From contig KV748227.1 in assembly GCA_001692895.1 (NCBI GenBank), positions 186,001 through 250,000 of the forward strand: a stretch of DNA of 64,000 nucleotides, read 5' to 3'. A model generated the notes under the pieces. The model did not search any database and was not told where the DNA came from. It was given only the letters and a program-made list of their open reading frames with translations. The position numbers and the translations under genes were made by a program. This DNA is from Cenococcum geophilum 1.58. Lineage: Eukaryota; Ascomycota; Dothideomycetes; Gloniales; Gloniaceae. Of the stretch, positions 33,687 through 45,130 are shown one piece after another (the first letter of the stretch is position 1; every line of letters begins with the position of its first letter).

Positions 33687-35155
33687 GTAAAAACTAGCGT
33701 GGTTTTCAATAAGCGAAATTCTAGCCAATAAAATATTTGCATTTGTCAATATTTGCAGTATTAATATTAAATATTGGCAATAGTTTGGGTAAAATTATTA
33801 AAGTAAAATAAACTTATTTTAAAAATAAAGATTATATAAATTATTGGCATAGATTGCCAGTTTTATAATATAATTAGGCTTGGGCCCTTTGCGAGGACCT
33901 TCGCGGACAAGCTTAGGAGTAAGCTGTGTACGGAGCTGTGCACAAAGCTCTGCACGAAGCTCTACTCGAAGCTCTACTCGGAGCTCTACTTCAAGCTCTA
34001 CTCGAAGCCCTATATAGAGCTCTAAAGCTCTACTAATACGCAGCACTAATATACTAGGAAGGTTCTATAATCGGCCGTACGAACGCCTATATAATTAATT
34101 AATCGATTAATTAATCAAACGTCTATATAATTGTCCATACAATCGTCTATACAAACGTCTCTACAAACGTCTCTATAAATGTCTATGCGAACGCCTGCAT
34201 GAACACCTATATAAAGCTCTGCTTAAAGCTCTAGGCCTTTAAAAACAAGCCTAAATAAAGGTCTATATAGAGAAGCTCTATTAAAGCTCTACTTAAAGCT
34301 CTAACCAAGCTCTGCCCGAGGCTCTGCTCAAAGCTCTGTTCGAAGCTCTACTCAAAGCTCTATCAAAACTCTGCTCGAAGCTCTATCGAAGCTCTGCTCA
34401 AAGCTCTGCACGAGGCTCTACTCAAAGCCCTATCAAAGCTCCACTTAAAGCTCTGCTCGGAGCTCTATCAGGGCTCTACACGGAGCTCTACTCAAGCTCT
34501 GCTCAAAAGCTCTACGCGAAGCTCTGCTCGAAACTCCGCACGACACTCCACTCTAAGCTCTACTAACACGCAGCACTGATATACTAGGAAGACTCTATAA
34601 TCGTCTATACGAACGGCTCTACAATCAATCGATTTATCAATTAATTGCCTACACAAACGCCTATACGAACGTCCATATAAACGCCCGTACGAACGTCTGC
34701 ACGTCTAGACATCTATACGTCTATACGCCTGCACGCCGCACGTGGTTCCGTATAAGGCTCTGCGCGAACCTCTGTACGAAGCTCTACTAAAGCTCTACAC
34801 GAGGCTCTGCCTAAAGCTTACCCCCCGCTGCGAAGCAGCCCCCGCAGCGCAGCACGACGGAGGGATAGGATTTGCGAAGTAAATCCCTACCAACTAGTAT
34901 CTATAGGTTAAAAGTCTTTTTTTACTAGCAGTTAAACAACTCCTCTATATTAAAAAGTAATAAATCTGCTTTAGAAGCCATAATATTTAATAATTTATCC
35001 GTACGATGCTGAAGTTAAAAATTTAAATGGGTGCTAAGAAGATCTGCAAATATTACAAATATCGCCAATACTCGCCAATATTAATTAGTAACAATATTGA
35101 TCAATCTGATTGGCAATATTGATATTAAAAACCACGCTGGTAAAAACTCTGTAGT
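33687..35155. mobile_element. Putative DNA element with AGCGTGG inverted termini, packed with minisatellite
   Basis: Left end AGTAAAAACTAGCGTGG followed by TTTTCAAT. Right end, as reverse complement, AGTTTTTACCAGCGTGG followed by TTTTTAAT. Both are followed by AT-rich subterminal motifs AATATTGGC and ATATTTGCA. The ends are flanked by TA, as for Tc1/mariner-type elements. No transposase is present. The interior is dominated by short degenerate repeats. The TIR match is imperfect, so this is a proposal. Alternatively it is a minisatellite block bounded by chance or older repeats. Confidence 0.4.
33900..34825. repeat. Degenerate minisatellite: GCTCTACTC-AA and CGTCTATAC-AA units
   Basis: Two interleaved arrays. 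One repeats AAGCTCTACTCG-like units of 11-13 bases (33930-34030, 34205-34560 and 34745-34820). The other repeats ACGCCTATACGA-like units (34068-34205 and 34600-34735). A higher-order period of about 540 bp is visible: CGCAGCACTAATATACTAGG at 34037 recurs as CGCAGCACTGATATACTAGG near 34570, each followed by AATTAATCGATT-type palindromes. The 75-codon minus-strand frame here encodes a VELR-type repeat and is an artefact of the array. Confidence 0.75.
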
Positions 35156-35374
35156 GACAATAGCGGACATATAATAGTCTCTAAGCGTTACGAAGACATA
35201 GAGCGGCATTTACACAAGCACTGACTAGATCGCCTATGTATTATCATTATATGCCTATTGGCACTAGACTGTAAGGCCTAGGTTGTACTTGTAGTGCTAT
35301 TTACAGAGGAAATATTACCACTCATTAATATCTTAAACCCTCTTAAAAACCTCCTCATATGCATTACCGAGCTT

Positions 35375-37607
35375 CTAAACAGCTAGGATGTACAGATTGA
35401 CAGCGCTGCAGGCGGTGGGGAAACTGTAACCCTGTTTGTAGCCGAAGAAATGCAGCCCAGTTCCTGCGTTGCCATTTCCACTTGCCGCGGTGCTGAGACA
35501 GAAGTTATAGTAGTTTCCGGCAGCCACATCCTTCATCGTTACCTGCGCACGTCCGTTCGAGTCGACCCGACCAACGCTGAAAATGGGCATAGCGGTAGCC
35601 TTGGTTCGTGTCCAGTACAGCAAAGTGGATGTGGTGGTACCGGTGATGTAGTAGTATGAGTCATTGGTAACGCTATAGAGGTAACCGTCGGCGGTCACGA
35701 TGAAAGTCTCGCGCTTAGACTTCTGGTAGTAGTTGTCGGTCATGTGAGTCGCGTCGTCTGACAGACAATAGTTGGCACCAGCATTGATTTCTGGAGAGAA
35801 TGTCATATAACCGATGGCGCCTGTAGGGGCGCTGCTGGCGACTTGAATTGTGGTTGTAGAGACGACGGTCGTCGTTTCCGAGACTGTGCTGGTGGCAAGG
35901 ACGGTGGTGGTATGAACCTCACCGGAGGTGTATGTTGCAGCGGTAGTGGTATAGACACTTGAAACAGTGGTTACGGGTGTAGCTTGAAGGCTGCAAGCGG
36001 AGCTGATGACAGAGGCTGAATAGGTTTGACTTATTAGTGGGTTAAATACATCCAACTAGGTTTACTTACCTGGAAAGCCGGAAAGTCCTGCAGGAGCAGC
36101 GCCACGTCGGACCGCAGCAGGAGTGGTCTCGTTGGTCATGATGATGACATCGACGAACTTCCCGGAGTCATCCGTCTCAAGGGGTGTAAGCTCTTCCCGG
36201 CGATCAATGCTACGATTGAAAGAGTGGTCGTGGGTGCATGACGTTGTAGGCTCGCTGAGATCACGCTTCTTGATTTGGGTTACTGCTACAAGCGAAGTCG
36301 TCGTAATGGTAGTTGTAGTAAGTGGAATGCTTGTATCCACAACTGTGGTTGAAGGAACAGCAGTGGACTTTGTCGACACGATAGTTGTTACGGGGGTGGT
36401 ATATCCAAGCAGCGAAGAACAGTATGGTTGCAGAGTCTGAGCCTTGATAACAGAGGTTGCGGATGCGACGGGGCATGGAATTGCTGGCTTCCCAGGGTCG
36501 GTGGAGTTGACGAAAGAGTAGCTATAAGCAATTGTATACTTATCGGTACCCCTATACTGACCAGTGTTGGTTGCCCAGGTAGAGTTCCATGCTTCGGTAT
36601 ACATAGCGCAGTATTGGCCAACACTGACGCCATTCTTCAGGAGGAGATAGGTGTTGAAAAATTGGCAAGTGGAAGGGCTTCCAGCCGCGGGAGGATGGCG
36701 GAGGTTATACTGGCTTTGAGCGGTGCATGCGGCACTGCAGAGACCTGCATCAAATGGACCAGAAGTGAAAACCTTCGAACCCATGAATGTATCGCCTCCC
36801 GCACAATCTAGTGGAGCATTGATAGCTGCATTGCCAAGATACGTAGGTCCAGTATAACCGTCCTGAGGGGCGATGCTCTTGTTGACGTATCCATTTGACC
36901 CAGCAATGACTACTTGGAACTGATTCCTCCACTGTCCGCTGTTCTTCGCATTGTCCTTGCTGACAGGGCCGCCCCAGAAAACACATTTGATCACAGTGGT
37001 ACTTGGAGGGTTGGTGCATCCCGCAGCGGGTTCCTAATATGGATCCGTAAATATGAGCGCTCTTGAAAGGAAGAAATAAACTTACCAGAGTAGGATCTCT
37101 TTCGAAGTAGAGATTGAACGCTGAGCATCCAGTGATAGCATCGCATTTCGCAGCACATGCAGGACTATCATATGAACCGAGAGTGCTGAACCCCAAGTAA
37201 CCATAGGCATTGTTTGAAGCTTGCAAGTTGGTAAAGGTATTCGTATAGCCAGACGGAGTCGGGGCAGCAGAAGCTGCAGCAGCAAAATCCGGAAAGCTTA
37301 GAAAGTTACTTGCAGTATCTGGACTAGGGACCGTTCCGGCTCCAGTTGGCTGTGGAGCACAGGCAGTACGCTTCTCAATCCCTCGCTTTACTGGCTGGGA
37401 CAATTGAGGTAGTGGAGCGGCGGATATTTCGGCGGCGGCCGACGAAGCAGCAAGATCAGGATCATATGAGACGGTCTGAGCTGCAGCCCCTATAGGAACT
37501 GAGGCAGAGGGAGGAGCCGGAGCCCCATCAACAGCACTCCACTGGATTTCTTGCGGAAGAGCTCTTCCAATGCCTGCAAGGGCGCCGAGGATAAGGAATG
37601 ACTTCAT
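35375..37607 (-). CDS. Secreted Ser/Thr-rich protein with cysteine-containing N-terminal domain
   Basis: Three exons: 37607-37086, 37033-36070 and 36015-35375. Introns of 52 and 54 bp have GTAAGT donors. The predicted protein is 708 aa. Start Met 37607 gives MKSFLILGALAGIGRALP, a good signal peptide; an upstream in-frame Met at 37625 would bury it. KR sites at residues 74-75 and 79-80 suggest Kex2 processing. A Cys-rich module follows (CAAKCDAITGCSAFN near 160), resembling PAN/apple-like modules of fungal secreted proteins. Then come AGSNGYVN, a Thr/Ser-rich linker probably O-glycosylated, a KKR site, and a C-terminal domain with a few Cys (NYCLSDDATH, NFCLSTA). It is likely extracellular or wall-associated. 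No catalytic motif was recognised, so function is unknown. Confidence 0.85.
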
Positions 37608-39735
37608 TTTGGAGGGGACAATCACTGAAAGGGAAATCTAGAAGAGAGTGGAAGAGCCTGACAAGGCAGAAAAGTTTCACGAAACTGTGCTCAAGAGGAT
37701 GGTCTGAAAGAGAATGGTTTGATGATCCTGTATTGGGAGGGTAAACATGGAATTTATACAAAGCTACGAGACTGCTCTTGAAATCATAGCGGCGCCAGCC
37801 TGCCTGGGTACTTCCCCCCGGAGCTCACGGTCTCAAAGCTCCTCAGCCCCTTCAGGCCGCATTGAGGCTAATCGAGAGAAGCGAAACGGCCTGGATGCAT
37901 CTTGAGACTAGAACTAACTAGAAAATGTATGTTTCTGGATTGGGATAGAAACGCGGAACGATGCCCAAAAATGGTAATCAGATGAATTGGTGCGTAAGTC
38001 TCGCCAAACCTTGAATTTGGGCTCTGACGAGGAATTCGATAGTTACGGTACAGCCTTCCGAGAAGGAGCTGAAGTGAATGGAGAAAAATCTTGCTAAGGG
38101 GGCTCTAGGTCTTGCAAAGACTTTAGATGGTGGTCCGTGACATTTTAGAGAGAATCAGGGGAGCGCGTCGATCCACAGCGCCTTGGCAAGTGGCATACAC
38201 GTGGAACTTGTGGCTGGAAGTGCGACTCTTAGCGGTGAGGGTGGGAATACTTCTAGATCACATTGAGTCAGACCCAGCTCACACCAGCTCAGCCCGCTTG
38301 CATGCCTTGGCAAATACAAGCATCAAGTGACATCCGTCAAGAGACGTCGGTAAAACTTGTCAATAGATGGGTACCCCCAAGCCAGCCACGTGGAATTCTT
38401 ACAGCTGAGGTATTTCATCGACTCTCAGAGCTCCAGCCATAAATGAACTCTAGTCTTGAACTGTGGTGAGCCGAGCCGCTCATTGTAGAAAGTGGACGTA
38501 GACACCATTGTATTTGGCAAGCTTGCGCGACTGGGGTTTGAAGGTTTTCATATTTAGACAGTAGGATATCTCATCAGTAGCAACAGTAGAGTACCGAAAG
38601 TCGTTGCTTGAGGGGTAAGGAGCTGGTTAGAAGCCTGTGGTAGAGTCACTGGTGTAGGCTGGAACAGTAGGTTGACTGGGGCCACCATCGTAGTCCTTGC
38701 AACTTCCAGCGAAGGCTGGACGGGACTGTAGTGAGAGGGGGGAGACATGGAAAAGCATCACCCGGCATGCTAGTGAAAATCCCCGGCCCGAGGCGACGCA
38801 AGGGTTCACTAATTACCTACTTGGGGACTGCCAAGATGTTAGCCAAGCACTACGGCAAGCCCGACATCGCCGCTATTGACAATAAATTTATCGACGCCTC
38901 CAAGCGACATCTTTCTTTCTCTTTCTCCCTATCTCTCTCTTTATCGCAATGGCATCGCGTACTAAATCTCCATCATACTTGGGCACCATCCGAATCCGGT
39001 ATTTCTTTCCAGGCGCAAGAACTTCTTCATACAGGAAGGCTAGTGTTGATACTCACTGCCCTGTAGGCAATTCAAGAAATGCGCTTTATAAGTTTAGAAA
39101 CAAGTGCTCCAGCTTATCAAAATTCAGAGTAGTATAGAATATATTGTTTTGTGTGGCGATCGGGAAAACATGCTGTGATAACTTCAAGAGGTACCGTGCA
39201 GGTTTACGGTGATAAAACTTCATCCTCTCTTATGACTTTAGTGTGGGATTCATATTGCCTCTCGTGTCCTCGACTTACAGAGGATTCCCCGTAATAACGA
39301 TCCCCAATAAGAATCGATACTTTAGTAATGCACCTAGACCATGACATTCCCAGGTTGTTGTCGAGCTCTATCACATTCCGAATTCTGGCAGTTGCACCGA
39401 TCTGTCAAACATAGCATATTTAAAATTTACACTGACTTAAACAAGCTCGTTCAAAGTCAGCTTGCTGAACAAATGCTATGCTCTTGGATCCGTTGTGAGG
39501 ACGAGAAGATAGGGGGAGGTGACATTATTTATCCATATCCACATACTACGCGATAAACGCGCAACAAAACCTCTCGACAGTCTATCGTACCCAAGTATAT
39601 CAAACGCTCACGCTGCTAGAGAAACACCCTACACATCGATGCTGTGACTGTGCTTCGTATTGGAGCTTGTCAGCTCCTGGTCTCCAGGTCCTGCCGATCT
39701 CGCATACTTCGATCACATCAATGGAGAGCGTTTGG
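37608..39735. other. Intergenic region, 2.1 kb, no supported gene
   Basis: Normal-GC DNA between the 5' end of the secreted-protein gene and the 3' end of the J-protein gene. It holds the promoter of the former. A CT-rich tract (38911-38943) lies just before an ATG at 38949 that opens a 62-codon frame (MASRTKSPSYLGTIRIRYFF). It might be a small gene or first exon, but nothing else supports it. Short overlapping frames near 38550-38880 on both strands have no recognisable domain. Confidence 0.5.
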
Positions 39736-41565
39736 TTATGCCATCTCCTTGAAAGGTGACGTGTCTGCTTTCACAGCTTTGTCCCTCTCCTTTTCCTTCT
39801 CCTTCTTGCCTGGCTTCTTTTCGTGCTTGTGCTCTTTCTTTGCAGCTGCTTCAGCCATAAGCTGCTCGAAGGCCATGTAGTCACCTTCTTCATCAGGATC
39901 TCTTGCAGCCTGTGATACACGCGGTTAGCCAAAATCCCCAAAAAGTAATAACTCACACCATTCACACAAGGCTGGTCGTGGGCTGAGAATACGCAAACTC
40001 ACCTTCTGAAACATTTCTCCAATAATCACAAGTGCCTCCGCTCGCTCAATCCTCTTCTCAAGCCTGACCCTCTTCTCATTGAGTACCCGATCGCAAACTT
40101 CACGCAGCACACTCTGAATCTCAAACTTGCTACCCCTCCATGCCGCCGCAAGGATTTTACCTGTGACGCGCTTCTCATACTCAGCCTTCCTTTCGTCCGT
40201 CCACTCTTCTCCACCTCTCTCCTCCATTTTAGCCATCTCCTCCATCGTCATTTGCGCATCTATAGCCGTAGAAATAGTACTCCACGTCTCCTTTGCAAGA
40301 GTGCCCTTATCCTTCAGACGTGAGAAAAAGCCCGAAATGCCGAGGAACTTCTGTGACTTGAGGAAGGACGTCGCTTTCTGGAGGTACGTTGCCCCAATGG
40401 CATGCAAGATTTCAAGGCCAAAGGATTCCATCTTTAAGTTCTCAATCTCAAGCTGATTCTTGTCTTTGAAGGCGGTCGTGACGTCTGCGCCCTTATCCGT
40501 CTCGGTCCAGATAGAGATGCGGTCGATAAGCTTCTTCGAGAGCGTCGAGACGCGCTCTTCCCGTATCTTCTTCCGCTCCAGCTCGTATGCTGCAAGTTCT
40601 TCGCGCTGCTCTCTTGTCAAACCGCCCTTCTTCTTCTCCTTTGCGCGCAACTCTTTCTCCGCGTCGGTTATACCAGCTGCTTCTAGCCGTGCATCTTCTT
40701 CAGATCTATCCATTATAGCCGGGCGAGTGGGAATACCTCGGCCGCTGCGGGGAGTACTAGTACCTGAAGCAGAAGGATGGCTGGGGGGGGCGTAAGCTGT
40801 TTCTGAGGGTGTATCGGCGGATACAGAAGCGGGTGGGGGAGCTGCGAAGCGTGGGCCGGTTGCTGGAGGAGGTGGTGATCCCGTTGGCGAAGCGGACGCT
40901 TCTCCAGGCTTCTCAGAGGAAGAGTGCTCCACAGTAGCCTTTGCTGCATCTTCTTCTTCCATCTCTCGCATCGTAATGTCCATTGTTTTGGATAAGTCTT
41001 TCATTAGTGATATCTCGCCGATCCTGCGGTGTCATATTGTCAGCAATTTACGTGCCACGATATTGGTAGGTTGAGGAAGGTGTATATACCAGTCTACAAA
41101 CGCATCGCCTCCAAATATCATGCCAAAGAACTCGGCGGGGTCCTCTGGTGCCAGGCATCAGTATACGGTATAACGATGAGGTGAAAATACGCACCGAACC
41201 CACTGCTAGGCACGGCACTTTCTTTGCCATACTTGTCATACTGTTTCCGCAGCTGCTCATCACTAAGGACTTGATATGCTTCTCCTATCTAATTGCGCCA
41301 TGAGCAAAGTTTCGTCTGTTATAGGAAAAAGTGAAAGGTGCAACAGGGCCGGGCATACAGCTTGGAATTTCTGGTGGGCAGTCGCATCATCGGGATTCTT
41401 ATCTACAGCATTGCTTTAGCGCCCATATCCAAAAAGACGCGGTGTTGGTCTAAATTTACCGGGGTGAAGCTTTATCGCGAGTTTGCGGTAGGCTTTCTTG
41501 ATTTCGAGTTCGGTAGCTGTTGGAGGCACCTGCAGTGCGTCGTAGTAAGCGGTATCTACTACCAT
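39736..41565 (-). CDS. J-domain co-chaperone, CAJ1/DnaJ-X type
   Basis: Six exons: 41565-41460, 41402-41359, 41288-41195, 41144-41090, 41023-40003 and 39909-39736. All introns are GT-AG of 50-93 bp, and the predicted protein is 497 aa. The J domain occupies residues 6-72: [20 protein letters not shown], then the invariant HPD at 34-36, then [12 protein letters not shown] and [26 protein letters not shown] follows, as in Caj1/Djp1 proteins. Next is a Pro/Ser/Ala-rich linker (about 120-190), a DnaJ-X-type helical region ([35 protein letters not shown]) and a Lys/Glu-rich tail. It stimulates Hsp70 ATPase. Yeast relatives act in the cytosol and in peroxisomal import or phosphatidylserine transport. 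No Gly/Phe or zinc-finger region is seen, so it is type III. Confidence 0.92.
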
Positions 41566-42860
41566 GACTGCAGGAATATGTAGAATGGATATTCTAGTGG
41601 TATTGGGAGAGAGTGTGGTTTCACGGGAAGGAGAAGGCTGGTGGCATGGTGGTTTGTACGCGGCTGCAGGGCTGAGTCGATTTTCCTTCGCCAAAGACCG
41701 TGCACATGTCCGGCCACCTCGGTGACGTCTGTGTCCAGGCTTCATCTGACATTAGACAGAACATGCCTAGTCTCGCATGTCTTTAAAGTATTGTAACCTA
41801 GCTTAATTTCATGAATGAATTAGCATACGTAGGCCCCGAATACTTTAGGCGCAGGATGGTACTTAAGAAATTTTTACCGCGAACTTGGTTTATATTCCTA
41901 AAAGATAGTCTTTCACCTCGCCTACTGTTATATTCTCTCACTTATGGTTCCTTATTTGAGAAATCCGCAATAAAGAGGCCTAGAAATATTTCGGGCATTG
42001 CCAAATCACGGACTGTGATTAATTAGAATGAAACGAATAAGATGCCAGAGATTATATTAGCTCGTACCATAAGTGCCAATTAAACTGCGAGATACCGATA
42101 GAATCCGGTTAGAAACTGTGAAGGATATAAAAGTGGCATCGATTTCGGTTATTGGAAGCTGTTAGGGCTTCCGCATATATTAAACCGTGGCTCTGAAATG
42201 CCCCTTTCTCGAGTCATTTCCTAGCATTTAAATACTTGACCCTTGATCAGTTCAGCAGCATTACTACCACAATTTCGAACAGCCCTGAAATTATAGTATG
42301 AGTATAGCCAATCATGCTATCCCGATTCCATATTGACAAAAATCTATCAACTAAAGAATCAACCACGACCACATCCGGACATCTCCTACCCGTTCGTCAA
42401 ACCATCCCATAATTCGCACCCTGCTAGTAAAGTGCAACTCAGTCCAGAGCATATCCTAACTGTCCCATGTAAACGCCATGCTAATCCTCGTTGTGTAAAC
42501 CCATTTTGATATCCCCGCCCCAGTCACAGAAGCAATCAAGAGAGGGCCACATGTTCAACCTCTCGAAAGTGATGCCCGTAAATGGAAGAGAAAGAAATGT
42601 AACGCCGTGAAATATCCGTCCAAAGGTTTGAATCCAGCCACCTAAACAGACGGGGAACAGAAAAAGGTGAAGCAAAGAAAATGACTAACAGTGAAAGTAG
42701 CCGACACGCTCGAATTGACGGACCAGAGTGAGATAATTCGGCGCCGAGAAACGTAATGCCGGCATTGCAAGTGAACCAAGGACGCTGGATCAAATGCCGA
42801 GGACTTTCCCCATGCCTAAACCGCTCACACACGGTTAGTTAAGCCCCGCACAAAGACCCT
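41566..42860. other. Intergenic region, 1.3 kb
   Basis: Contains the promoter of the J-protein gene (an upstream in-frame-looking Met at 41745 is not needed). A moderately AT-rich stretch at about 41770-42470 may be an old, RIP-affected repeat relic. It also holds the 3' flank of the eIF4E gene. No protein-coding signal recognised. Confidence 0.5.
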
Positions 42861-43773
42861 TTACACGGTGAACTTGGCTTTCGCGCGGGTACTTCCAGCG
42901 TGGGCACTATCCGTATGTCCGGAGAACTCCACCATCTCGTTCTCTTTCAAGCCCAATGCTTCCTTGAACCGCTTGCCGACCTTCAATAATACCTCCTTGC
43001 CTTGCTCGAAGGTCCTGCCCTTGCCCCCCGCATTGTTGCCGTCCCCGCCACCAGGAAGCGGCTTGCCAACTGTCCGAGTCCAGAGGCCAATACGGTAGAA
43101 ACCTTTCCGCACGTTGACCACAACACCCATGACTTCGCCATCATTATCATCTTCAAGTGTCTCTCCAATTGCGGCAAGCATAACGTGCAGCCAGAGAGCA
43201 TCTATGTTGATGGCCTTCTTTTCTTTGAATTGGAAAGCCCATTTGCCGCCATGCTTGTTCTGTGGGTCTTCCCATTCGGGGCGGACGCCTTTCTTGAAAA
43301 GGTGGTAGTCGGATTTTAGGGCGAGTTCCGAAGTAGGTGTGATGTTGTTCTTTGCGGAAAGATGTGATGTTAGTAGAAGCTTCTGAGAACGGAGGGCACG
43401 CGGGAAAGCCAGACTCACATAGATGCCCCAGAACTCTTCCACAGAGTCAAAGGAAATGACTTCCTTTAGCAGCTCATTCCAGTTATCGCCCTTTGCTCAT
43501 GTCAATAAAGTAGACACATGGATCCGCGCCAATAAATATTGAGCCTACCTTTCCGCTCGGCGGCTTCGTGAACCACAACGTCCAGGCATTCATGAGCGGA
43601 TGCTTTACGTTGAAGTTCTCAGGGTCGTGGAAAACTGTGACAGGGGAGTCGTCCGTATCGGCTCCTAGAGAGGAATCGGTTGTCTCATTAGACTTGCTAT
43701 CGGCAGGCGATATTGGAATGGTGTCGAGCGGTACTGGCTGCTGCGAGTTCGTAGCGGTTGCAAGATCCGCCAT
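42861..43773 (-). CDS. eIF4E: Translation initiation factor eIF4E (mRNA cap-binding protein)
   Basis: Three exons: 43773-43549, 43490-43419 and 43349-42861, with introns of 58 and 69 bp. The predicted protein is 261 aa. The start MADL (43773) fits fungal homologues; an upstream in-frame Met at 43800 would add nine residues. eIF4E binds the 7-methylguanosine cap and eIF4G in the cytosol. Hallmarks: LMNAWTLWFTKPP (W64, W67), DNWNELL with W79 (equivalent of the first cap-stacking Trp), VEEFWGIY, RPEWEDP with W125/E126 (second cap Trp and the Glu contacting m7G), GGKWAF and RIGLWTRT. The N-terminal 50 residues are variable and acidic/Ser-rich, as usual. Single intact copy with normal codon use. 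Confidence 0.96.
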
Positions 43774-45130
43774 GATGGGATGGAGAAAAGAAATGAACAA
43801 GATGTAGCGAAAATCTAGACAAGCGTTCTAGTCGAAAGGAGAAATAAGGCTTAGTGATCTAGAGCACGAGAAGAGGCTCGTTCAAGCCCAACAGAACTAG
43901 TTAGTGAGTGAAGATGATACGACAGAGCAAGTTTTCAAGCTTGCACGGGGCTGGCAATCAAGATAGAGGCGGTCGCAAGGGACGTGGTTTAAAGGAAGAA
44001 AGGTTGGTAGTGGTGGAAAGTAGGTAGATATTCGTTGGTGGTCGTTCGCGGTGTCTCTGAATGGGCGGAAATGAGCTTGCGATGAGGCTTTTGCGCACAA
44101 CCCGATACCGCTTATGTCATGTTCCATTTTTCCTTTTTCGGACTGAGGACTTGTTTTGATTCAGTGAATCACCCTCGGTGCTCTCTTTACTTGTACACAC
44201 CCTTAAGCTTCTGTTCTATTGCTCCATAGAGATTCTTATTTTAATCTTTCTCTAGAATTTACAATTCTGGGATTTTAATTTTCGTGAACCTCCAGAGCCC
44301 TTTTGGGTTTCTTGGCATTATCTCTTACAATGTTAATTTGGGTCTTCAGGTTATCGATAAGGACCAGCCAATTAGATTAGATAAATTCGGCGCCTACACT
44401 TAGATATACAAGGCCGGTGATATTTATAAAATACTATATAAAACTAATATATAAGCTTAATATTTGGACTTAAGTCAAGACCTCTAGCAAGTGGTCCTTC
44501 TTGTAGAACGGTATTTTATATATACTGCTGCTAAAATGAGTCCTTAGAAGACGCGCAACGCCCCCCTGTTTGAAAACGGTGTTCCCGCACGGACCATTTG
44601 CTCTGAGGACCCTGACGTTGTAAGGGATAATGTGGTGCAACAACCCCCCACTGGGCTAGAGTTGCACAACACAACCCAGGAATAAAACGGATCCACTCTT
44701 CGCTCCCTTTGCCCCTCTAAAATTCGAGCTTCCACTGCTTTATGTAGATTCTTTTTGAAAGTTCAACTCGATTATATATATTTGTGGACTCATATATGAA
44801 ATAAGAATAATCACATTCTAAAACCACAAGCGTTTTCAAAACATATCCCCACCACCGTCTTAGGTAAAACCCACGGTACTTAAGCTTCCCGGAGGCGGCC
44901 TCGTCGCCGAGCAAGGTGGGTTTTTATATAAGCACATCTTCGGCACAACCACAGCTATGAAAAAAGCTGGATTGCAATTTGACATCCGTGCTAACCACTG
45001 AACTCCATCACAGCATAAAACTCTCCTTCCGCGCCATTGATCCATAAGCTCTAAAAGTACAGGTAGAAAATTTGCATGACCAAAGATGATAAACAAGGTA
45101 AGGACTATCATTACAAGTGAAAATTGGTAT
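43774..45130. other. Intergenic region, 1.36 kb
   Basis: Holds the eIF4E promoter and the 3' flank of ERG9. A short AT-rich patch (about 44350-44530) resembles RIPped repeat. The reverse complement of 44989-45006 reads GGAGTTCAGTGGTTAGCA, like a tRNA A-box, but no complete cloverleaf or B-box could be built. The other short open frames here look like noise. Confidence 0.45.

Noticed and set aside
33900-34825. CRISPR-like array
   Set aside because: The units are 11-13 bp, degenerate and without unique spacers, and the genome is fungal. It is a minisatellite.
36123-36811. Long plus-strand frames opposite the secreted-protein gene
   Set aside because: They are shadows of the minus-strand Ser/Thr-rich coding exons. 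No independent domain or splice support.
38949-39137. Small gene with CT-rich leader (MASRTKSPSYLG...)
   Set aside because: Only a CT-rich tract before an ATG supports it. There is no domain, no clear splice extension and no signal peptide. Left as an intergenic note.
44989-45006. tRNA-like A-box on the minus strand (GGAGTTCAGTGGTTAGCA)
   Set aside because: The following sequence does not give a 5-bp anticodon stem with a 7-nt loop, nor a GGTTCGAATCC-type B-box, nor a pairing acceptor stem.
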